From NCBI GenBank assembly GCA_001953115.1, contig LSSL01004286.1, forward strand, positions 1-13,883: 13,883 bases of DNA, written 5' to 3'. This document shows, in pieces, positions 1 to 7,833 of this stretch. Source of the stretch: Smittium mucronatum (taxonomy: Eukaryota; Kickxellomycota; Harpellomycetes; Harpellales; Legeriomycetaceae). How positions within the stretch are numbered: position 1 is the first letter of the stretch; every line of letters starts with the position of its first letter. A program made the translations under genes and the position numbers. Below the pieces are notes generated by a model. That model was not told the DNA's origin. It saw only the letters and a program-made list of their open reading frames with translations, and ran no database searches.

Positions 1-1310
1 ATTTTTTTTAGAAAAATTAATTTGATTTGATATTGAAATCGAAATTAAAGGACTCAGTTCCATTATTTGTGCTGAGAATAAATATTTTGACACCTTTATA
101 CCAGTTTTTTTGTTACCAAAGTATTTTTTTTATGTGATTTATACTGATATTTTTAGATCATTATCTTAGATTTTTTCTACAGGTAGCTTTGAAGAAAATT
201 AAAATGTTCTGGATGCTGAAGGGGTATATATTTTTTATCTATTACAAAAATTTTGTGTGGATAAGAAAACATGATAGTCGCAGTTAATTCTGATCACAAA
301 AGGGAAAAAAGATTTCATATAATTGTTGATTGCAGGACATTATCTTCTGTAAATTTTTCCGGAAAAAAATATATTTAAAGCTTCAACATTTGATTTTTAG
401 AATTTTCAAAGATCCAAGTTTAAGTATGCTCTGTTTCTCTTCCTAAATACAAATTTCAAGAGATTTTTTTTTCAAATTTCGATATATCCTACAACTAACA
501 CCGGATATCCCAAGTCTATTGATTTTAAAGTTCAATCAAAATTCAAGTTTCTGCAACCTCTCCCTATAATTATCAAAAATTTTGTAGATTTTTTTTTAAA
601 TTCGTTTAACGAATCAATTTCTATCGAAAATATTCATTAAATTTTAGAAATTTTAGATTTTTTGAATTAATATACCAGTGGTAATATCTTTCATTCGAAA
701 TATTTGATTTATAGTTGTATATTTAGTAATTTTTGATTGATAGACGCATTTTTCTGCTTTTTTCATTATTATAAATGGCTTATCCATAATTCAATCCAAG
801 TATTTCTCTGTAAAATTTCTTTGGTCTCTTTCAATATTATTAATGGGATTCTGATCAGTTTTAAAACACACACTGGATTTTTTCTCACCACTACATACTG
901 ATGTTGCATATTCGAATATTTAATAATTTATTTCTTATTCTCAATGGTTTGTGATAATATTCTTCAAATTATAATAAATTAATTTACATCCTTTTAGAGA
1001 ACTCAACCTCATGTTTTTCTTATAAAATTTAAAGAGTTGTTCAGAATCAGCCTCTAATTTATCCCAGTTTAAGGCGTTTTTTGTATATATCCATATTTTC
1101 ATTGAAAATTTCTTAGATAATTTAATTTTTTGGAGCTTAAAGCTAATACATGTTTTTATTTTTTATTTTTTAATTTTTAATTTTTTCTTAATTAAAATAA
1201 TATAATAGAGACTAGGGGCTAATTAAAATCTCATCAAGCTTCTATATTTACTATATAAAAATAAAGTTAAGAGGTACAAATAAAAACCCAGTTGAAACTA
1301 TTATTTATTA

Positions 1311-1324
1311 TTTTTCATGAAAAA
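1311..1324. repeat. 14-bp perfect palindrome
   Basis: Five T, then CATG, then five A form a perfect 14-bp palindrome. Such sites arise easily in AT-rich DNA, so no function is claimed. Confidence 0.4.
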
Positions 1325-1879
1325 GTACTGAGTTAGGCGCGATTATATGCGCAAATTAGTTTTTTGTTCAATTTTGATATACTGATGTAAATAAACTTAA
1401 CTTTTAATAGACCCCTTTAAAATCCGGGTAGAAGATAAATAACCACATATTCTTATATCAAATATTATTTCTTTTCGGTTTTTTTAAAAGATTTAATAAT
1501 AATAATTATGTTTTCTCACAGAAAATATAAAAAGAAATATATTTTTTATAAAATATAAGCTATAATTTAATTTTTATATGTAATTTGGTATTTTTTTTTT
1601 GTATCATTATTTTTAAACTCTAATTTTTGCTTTTGAAAGAAATCTAACGCTTAGAAATCTAAACAAAGAAAGTATTAATTTTTTTTCTTTGCATATTTAT
1701 TTTTAAACTTAATAAATAAATAAATTCTTTTATAAAATAATAAATCAACCAAATAATTTCAATAAAAATACTCTGGGTTTAATTTTAAATTATTGGTGTT
1801 CAGTTACTATCTCATTTTATCTAAAAAATTTTAAACTAAGGATAATTAACCGAAAAATATTTCAAATAAAATAAAATAC

Positions 1880-1900
1880 AAAAAAAAAAAAATTTTTTTT
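1880..1900. repeat. A13-T8 tract
   Basis: An uninterrupted run of 13 A is followed directly by 8 T. Tracts like this are rigid, disfavour nucleosomes and are common in AT-rich fungal intergenic DNA. No gene start lies nearby, so no promoter role is inferred. Confidence 0.6.
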
Positions 1901-2220
1901 ATTGGAAATTTAAAGGTAATCGACTTTAATTTGTTATAACATATTGACTGGTATTGAAAAGATGTTTATTATCAAACTTATTCCGTTCTCCAATATAAAT
2001 TTTTGATAAAACTACATACTTTTGTGTTTTAAAATTTTCTTCATTTGAGAGTTAAAAAAAGATTACCCAAATTTAGGTGTCTATATATTTCACCCATTTA
2101 ATAATATAAAACTTTCTTGCTAAATAGAATTATTTTTACTGCTTAAAAAATATGAAAATTATAGAATATACCTTAAAGCAACAGATTTTGCCAATATTAA
2201 TAATAATGGATAGATAGAGG

Positions 2221-2238
2221 CGATTTTAATTAAAATCG
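2221..2238. repeat. 18-bp perfect palindrome
   Basis: CGATTTTAATTAAAATCG is its own reverse complement over all 18 bases, including the terminal CG pairs. It lies in otherwise featureless AT-rich DNA. It could be a dimeric protein binding site, a relic of a fold-back element or chance. Confidence 0.5.
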
Positions 2239-3748
2239 GTGATTATTATTATTTTTTGCGGATTTATAAAATAAATCTATTGGATTATAAAAAAATAATT
2301 TCGAAAATATAATTTGCTAATTTTATTCACAAATAAACTCAAATATCAAAGCAAAAGATATTGAAAAATTTTAAAAAAAGAATTAAAAACTCATTTATTT
2401 CCAATAAAGACAATTTTTTAAACAGTTGTATTCATAAAAAAAGTATATAAAAGAAATAAAGTTATATTTTTGATACCCAAAAATTAATTAATTTATCAAA
2501 AAATATATAAAGATTAGGTATAACTCAGACAACTCTAAAGTAAAATATTTAAAAAAGATTTTACAAGATTTATAGAAAAAAAGAATGAAAATGAAAAATA
2601 AAATTGAGTTTAAGTGTATAAGCCTTTATTATTAAAAAAAAACTTCATTAGCTGTGCGAATTTTAATAAAATTTCTTAATAGCCAACTTTTAAATAAAAA
2701 TGAGTTAATATTTCAATATTATATTACATAACCTCAAAAAAATTTGGCGAATGTTAGAAAGAATATTTTTAGTTTGATTTAAACGGATTGAAATTTCATG
2801 ATTAGGGGAATTTTTTTCCGAATTTCTCGGGATAACTTTATCCGAAAAATGGCAAATTTAATTTTTAGAAAAAAATTTTTAGCGAATAAATTGTTTTTCT
2901 ATCAATTTTTTTTTCGCTTATTTTTAATAAAAAAAAACATATATCCACCTAAATCGAGTCTTTTTTTTTTTTTTTAATTTAAAAATAAATCAATTTTCGA
3001 ATTTCAAAAAAAAAGAAGCTATTTGAACATTTTATAATAAATTATTTTGAAATTAAGATTTTCTTAAATGAAAAATTGATATATATTTATGGGAATATCT
3101 AAAATATATTTATGATTATTAAAACTTTTTAACAATAAATAAGGCCGAGTTTTCTTACTCAAAAGATACATTTTCACTAGAAAATATATTTTCTTAATAT
3201 TAAAAAAAATGCGTATCAATAATATTACTTAAGTTTCAATGTGAGCCATATATATTTTTTATTATAAAATTCCACTTGATATTAGACCTGTGTAATATGA
3301 TTTATTTTTTATCTTATCTTATAAAGTAAGTTTTTTATTGAGCAAAATAATTGGATAGACTAGATAAAAAAATATCCCAAAAAAAAAAAATCAATAAAGA
3401 AACCCCCCAAAAGGAATACTATCTTTTTCCAACATAATAATGTACTTGATTTAATTAAATAAAAAGAAGAGAGGTTTTTTTTGAGATAAAGTTGTATTTT
3501 TCTTTGAAAATTTTAATAAATGAAAATGAAATTAAAATATTTAGCTGTATAATAATAAGAGAACATATGATATTCTGAATAGTGATAATAACTTGAGATT
3601 CGAATTTCAATTATTTTTCATGCGCATAAATAGCTAGAATTTTAATAATCATACATAATCAGTAAAGAAAATTTAATTTTTAATTTTTTTTTGATTTCAA
3701 ATGAGAAAGTAATTATCCAATATATTTAATTGGCGATATCATAAAAGA

Positions 3749-3776
3749 AAATCCCATTAAAAAGTTAATGGGATTT
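3749..3776. repeat. 12-bp perfect inverted repeat with 4-base loop
   Basis: AAATCCCATTAA at 3749-3760 is followed by the loop AAAG and its exact reverse complement at 3765-3776. The stem contains three consecutive G:C pairs, which is unusual for the surrounding AT-rich DNA. As RNA it would form a stable hairpin. Possible explanations are the core of a small fold-back or MITE-like element, a structured ncRNA, or a chance inverted repeat. No target-site duplication is obvious. Confidence 0.6.
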
Positions 3777-3833
3777 CATATTTTAATTAATTTAAGTGAG
3801 TTATGATTAGAGATAATTAGGTATGGTTTTTAG

Positions 3834-3948
3834 GAATAGGCGTGAATATCGATATAAGCTAAACCCCAAAGCTTTACCATAAGCTCCAAAAATGGTAAAT
3901 TCCCATCTAAAAAACTCAAGCTTATATTATCTATACAGTATTCTATTC
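3834..3948. repeat. Nested inverted repeats (possible structured RNA)
   Basis: Three inverted-repeat pairs are nested inside one another. The outer pair is GAATAG (3834-3839) with CTATTC (3943-3948). The middle pair is ATATAAGCT (3852-3860) with AGCTTATAT (3919-3927). The inner pair is TTTACCAT (3873-3880) with ATGGTAAA (3892-3899), with an 11-base loop. The order is compatible with a single long folded arm with internal loops. The sequence matches no RNA family that I recognise, and pairs of this length can occur by chance in AT-rich DNA. Confidence 0.3.
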
Positions 3949-4052
3949 ATTTAAATTAGGGACATGTCTTGGGTCATATTTGAATGTAAGATGAGTTTGT
4001 TATTGGAGCGGGTTAAACCTAGGGTAGCGACTGATGTGATGACACTATGATA

Positions 4053-4071
4053 ATATATATATATATATATA
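4053..4071. repeat. AT dinucleotide microsatellite
   Basis: This is an uninterrupted alternating AT run of 19 bases. It is a simple repeat in intergenic DNA and is likely to vary in length between strains. Confidence 0.85.
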
Positions 4072-4600
4072 CATTAAAAAATAACTCATATATTCACATC
4101 TATTGTCAACGGGGATGAGATAGCCTCCATGATAAAGTTTTTTGAAAATTTTAATCGTAAATAGTCGATTTTTAAATTTTATATGGTATTTATTATTAAA
4201 AATTAAAAAAAGCAAAAATTATTAACCAATTCCACTCTGATCCTCTAGGATCTCCATAACCCGCGGGCGTTGAATCAAGGGATCAATAGCAGAAATTTTT
4301 AATGGTGTACCCCTATACTATGTTTGATTTGCAGAAGATTTTATGATTAAAATAATAATGCAATTATGGCCATTATTTTTTTTAAAAAATGATATCATAT
4401 GCAATGAGTTTATAAAAAATAATATTTATATAACTTATTTGAGTCTATATTAAGAGGAATCTAAAATGTTTTTGAATATAAAATTCGTATTATGGTTTGC
4501 CTTATTTTTTCTATATAGAAATTTTGACTCTTTTTAAACCTGGTTTATAATAGCGTAGAAACACAGCCAAACAAAGTTTTAAGGTTTGTAAAAAAAAAAA
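4072..4600. other. Intergenic, no gene; small GC palindrome cluster
   Basis: No open frame of note is present. Within it, 4239-4252 reads GATCCT, CT, AGGATC, a 6-bp inverted repeat. Eight bases further on, 4260-4267 is CCCGCGGG, an 8-bp all-GC palindrome that stands out sharply in this AT-rich setting. A 14-base A run occupies 4590-4603. No function is assigned. Confidence 0.6.
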
Positions 4601-5893
4601 AAAGTTTCATTTTCATGAAATTTTCATGATGTTTTTTCCATAGGCTTGTTGCTTTTCCTTATTACCATGATTGTTTTTTAATGTAGTAGCTTAGCATTTT
4701 ACAGTTATTGAAATGTTTTTAAGCATTGAAATTATAAAATTCTCTCTTTTGGTGCTTATGTTAATAATCCTTAGCATACTATTAACCTCTTCATAAAACA
4801 ATAATTTAATTTGCTAATTGGAGTGCAAAGTGATAGTAATCGAATATTAATATTCCTAATTACTTTTGAGTGTATATCAACAAATATTTGTTGTAATATG
4901 TAGTCATTTTTAGCAGGTCATGAAATCATCTAATACACCCCCCTAATAACTTTGATAATTTGTTAAGACATTTAAGAAGTATAGATAAAATCCACTAATG
5001 TTTTATTCAGTCATCAGTAGGCTATTTATGAGGGTCGATATTGCAAAATGCGAAGTCTTGCTGAATAGTGCCACTTATTGGGAAAGTATACAGGCGGAGT
5101 TTAATGGCTTGAGAAATTAAATAGTAAATATTATTCGTATCACCAAATAACTACATCCTTACTACAAAAGAAGTTGCAAAGGAAAGATTGCATAAAATTA
5201 TGGGGTTCTTTCTTATTTAGAGCATAAAATTTAAAGTATAATATTGACAAATGTTGGGTGAAGAGCATTCGATAATCCTAAAACTTTCGGATTAACTTTT
5301 TCGCCCCTAGTGCTGATAAGTACTCCTATTTGCTAAATAATAATATGTGTATTTACTAATTTCAAAAGTTCAACCAATAATATATTAATTCATTAAAGCG
5401 GAAATAAAAGAAACATTAATATTGGATATGGAAATGGCACGGAGTAGTCCACTAGTGACGAAAAAAAAAATAGTTCAATAAAAATCAGAGAACTAACTGC
5501 GGATACCAATAGATTCTTGGAAAAATTTAAATCGAATTACTAGTAAAAAGTGCCTTTATTTGGGACGTTATTTTCAAGGAAGACTTTTTTACCATGTAAA
5601 CCATTGGCTATAATAAAATTTAACATCACCAACCCAATAAAAATGGAAAAGCACAATAGCATTGATAAAATTGACACACTTTTCCAGTAGAAGATTTATT
5701 TTGTAATTCCAATCCTAGAATACCAAACAAATTTAACAATAATCTTTGTAGCATATTTCCAAATTAGGAAAGAAAAAAAATATTTTGGGAGTGTCCGCTC
5801 TCAAAGAAATTCACCTATTCGAGTAATATGTTTTTATCCATTTGAGGGATATTATAAACCAGTAAATAACTTTATTTTGAAAGGGTGTTTTTT

Positions 5894-5946
5894 ATTGACC
5901 AAAAACTGATTGCCATTTTTATGCCGTCGGATCTGAAAGAGTTAAA
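5894..5946. repeat. Diverged direct repeat, copy 1
   Basis: This copy aligns without gaps to 6132-6184 at a constant offset of 238 bases, with 38 of 53 positions identical by my count. Similarity is strongest over 5914-5946, where 26 of 33 match. Weaker similarity seems to continue to about 6015. In the strong part, five of the seven differences fall at the same codon position, as expected if the copies diverged while still coding. Because 238 is not a multiple of three, the two copies now sit in different frames. Confidence 0.5.
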
Positions 5947-6131
5947 ATATAACAGCATGTGAAAGTCACATTAAAAATAAGTTTCTTTCTGGGTGTCATA
6001 GCTGAAATAGGTTTCATTAAACTTTCCTTGGCCCAAATATTAACTCGATCCTATTTGTATGTATTAATTATTTCAATTGGCCCATTTTTATTTATCCAAT
6101 AGAATACAAATACTATTAATCTGGTGATAAC

Positions 6132-6184
6132 ATTGAGCGAAAAGTATAAGTCATTTTTATACCATAGGATCCGAAAGGGTCAAG
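6132..6184. repeat. Diverged direct repeat, copy 2
   Basis: This is the partner of 5894-5946. On the plus strand both copies can be read as HFY, Ala or Thr, Val or Ile, then GSERVK. On the minus strand both can be read as LTLSDP, two variable residues and a stop. Both readings keep the differences mostly silent, so strand is unresolved. The repeat could be an internal duplication inside a decayed gene or transposon, or a dispersed repeat family. Confidence 0.5.
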
Positions 6185-6523
6185 TTTTCGCATATATATG
6201 TCAAGTATCTATAAAATATCTAAGTGAGTTTAGTGGCAAAGATTCACCAATAAAATTGAAAAGAGTCTAAGCAGATTAGTGTTGGGGTGCACAATAAGCC
6301 CATATTACTAACTAAACTTGGCTAGGTGGCTTCTAATTGCATTACCGATCTCCAGCCCATTATGTGGTCAAATAAATTTCGAGCTTCTATTTGCTAAACC
6401 ATATTCTTTCCACTCGATACCGCAAGAAATATCCAATTATGGGTGGCAAAAATAAATTAGCAGCTTTAGCAGCCCAAAAAATAAGTCACATCTATTTACT
6501 GTGAGCTTTGGAGGGGCTAAAAA

Positions 6524-6544
6524 CTTCATATTTGCAAATAGAAG
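6524..6544. repeat. Near-perfect 21-base palindrome
   Basis: A 12-bp perfect palindrome, TATTTGCAAATA (6529-6540), is flanked by CTTC (6524-6527) and GAAG (6541-6544) with a single bulged A at 6528. It lies within the decayed region. Binding site, hairpin or chance cannot be separated. Confidence 0.35.
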
Positions 6545-7576
6545 TCTATCGCATAAGTTGGAATTTAATGATTTGGTGGATTGGTACTCATTTGATTGTG
6601 TTTTATTCTAATAAAAAAGTAAATACCAATTTCTTCAGCTCTTGATATACCCAAATCAAATAAGTTTCCAATGTGAACTAGATGTTAACTACGAATGGTT
6701 TTTTGGTGGATAATAATCAAAATGTTTATCTACTTGAGACCAATTGTCTATTCCAGTTGAAAAATAAATAACGTTTGGGTTATTATTACAAAGCTTGGCG
6801 TGGATGAGAAAAAAGCCTACCCACATCTTTTTGTCCCTTCATGAATTCAAATGTATAAATGGTTCCAATTTATGAAACTACCACTTTACAGAAAATAATT
6901 ACCCCTTTCAGTAAATAGTTAACAAAAAAAAAAGGTCTACAAATCGAATTTTGCAGAAATAAATATTATCAATTGGTTGATTGTGATGCTTATTCAAAAT
7001 TGTTTTGTTTTTAACAAATAGAGGCTAAAATAAATTATAATAAACCAACCCTTTCGTTGTCAGTATATTTTAAGTACCCTGATTTATGTAAATTTGAAGA
7101 AGTTTGTTACGTAATTAATACAATACGGCAAATGAAAATTAAACTTAACAAAGTGTAAAGAAAAGTGATATAAACATTGGCCATAAATAATGGCATAATT
7201 TAGTCAACCGGTGGCAAAAGAAGTTCAGGCTTATGGATTTCAGCCCTTTCAGGTGTAAAATTCATATTTAACCCTGATTTGATACAGAAATGGCTACACT
7301 TATTTGATATAGAGGGATCAGATAATGGATAACATGCGGTCGGGATTGGACATTGAGGTTGGGATTTTATTGAACTTAAATAACAGACCAAAATTCTCCT
7401 TTGGCTTAGATATAGCTAGGAAACCAATCATTTTCAAAAGAATGTTTTTAATGATTAGACATCGAACGCGGTTTTTGAACTACTGAGAAAGAGTTGGTAA
7501 AACTCACATGAAAGGAATATATCTATGGCATTTCATCCACGGATAAAATAAGCAAAAACAATATTAATAAGCACCA

Positions 7577-7726
7577 ATGGGCGTTTCCTATGCACCTGAT
7601 AGTCTTTATGAACTCCCAAAAGAGATTTCACAGATTATTAGTAGGATCATTTCAGTTGGTTTCCCAGGACAGCGGCATATCGATTCATTTTTCAATATAA
7701 AAGGGCATTACACATCGAAATCATAA
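7577..7726 (+). CDS. Short unidentified open frame upstream of the MIR gene
   Basis: An ATG-initiated frame of 49 codons ends in TAA at 7724-7726. The product begins MGVSYAPDSLYELPKE and contains GFPGQRHIDSFF; I do not recognise it. Codon composition is less AT-rich than the far flanks and similar to the neighbouring decayed region. In the same frame upstream, 7317-7484 is also open but is separated by several stops. It ends 107 bases before the start codon of the MIR gene. It could be an upstream ORF in a long leader, the last fragment of a decayed gene or chance. I favour a fragment or chance. Confidence 0.2.
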   Translation: MGVSYAPDSLYELPKEISQIISRIISVGFPGQRHIDSFFNIKGHYTSKS

Positions 7727-7833
7727 ACTGCTATCCACCCTTCATAAATTATAAGACATCTCGAGCTTGTGGTATCTTCATTCTCTTTACCATTTTTTGA
7801 TTTTGATTATCACAACCATACGATAATATCGAT
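7727..7833 (+). promoter_or_regulatory. Putative core promoter and 5' leader of the MIR gene
   Basis: A TATAA word lies at 7750-7754, about 80 bases before the ATG. It is followed by a pyrimidine-rich stretch (about 7773-7791) of the kind often found near fungal transcription starts. An ATATCGATAT palindrome covers 7826-7835 and overlaps the first two bases of the start codon. A TGA at 7804-7806 is in frame with the ATG and no earlier in-frame ATG follows it. No transcription start can be fixed from sequence. Confidence 0.3.

Larger units (their letters stand above)
1..3740. other. AT-rich intergenic DNA, no gene seen
   Basis: This stretch is dominated by A and T runs and short AT-rich words. 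Stop codons are frequent in all six frames, and no open frame, tRNA-like fold or rRNA-like block can be supported. It contains homopolymer runs (A13 followed by T8 at 1880-1900, T15 at 2961-2975) and two short perfect palindromes that are listed separately. The composition is typical of fungal or protist intergenic DNA in an AT-rich genome. Regulatory or ncRNA content cannot be excluded from sequence alone. Confidence 0.75.
4601..7576. other. Decayed, less AT-rich region without intact gene
   Basis: From about 4600 the homopolymer runs thin out and G and C become visibly more frequent than in 1-3700, yet no frame stays open for long. On the plus strand, 5953-6267 is interrupted by one stop (TAG at 6100-6102). 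Another frame runs open from 6312 to 6608 with one stop. Runs of this length are only mildly unusual at this base composition. Opposite-strand readings also look plausible, so I cannot assign strand or product. The best guess is old coding or transposon sequence that has accumulated stops and frameshifts. No transposase, reverse transcriptase or other known motif was recognised. Confidence 0.35.

Noticed and set aside
3965..3990. Possible inverted partner of the 10130 transposon end (minus strand reads TCAAATATGACCC)
   Set aside because: The match needs a 2-base gap, lacks the CAGGGTG end and is over 6 kb away in the wrong relative orientation for a simple element.
4031..4042. C/D-box snoRNA signal (CTGA at 4031-4034, GTGATGA at 4036-4042)
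   Set aside because: The boxes are in an order that fits only an internal D'/C' pair, and no outer C and D boxes with a closing stem were found at suitable distances.
7200..7391. 63-codon minus-strand open frame
   Set aside because: It starts at TTG rather than ATG, matches nothing recognised, and the plus strand is similarly open here in two frames. It is best explained by the local composition.
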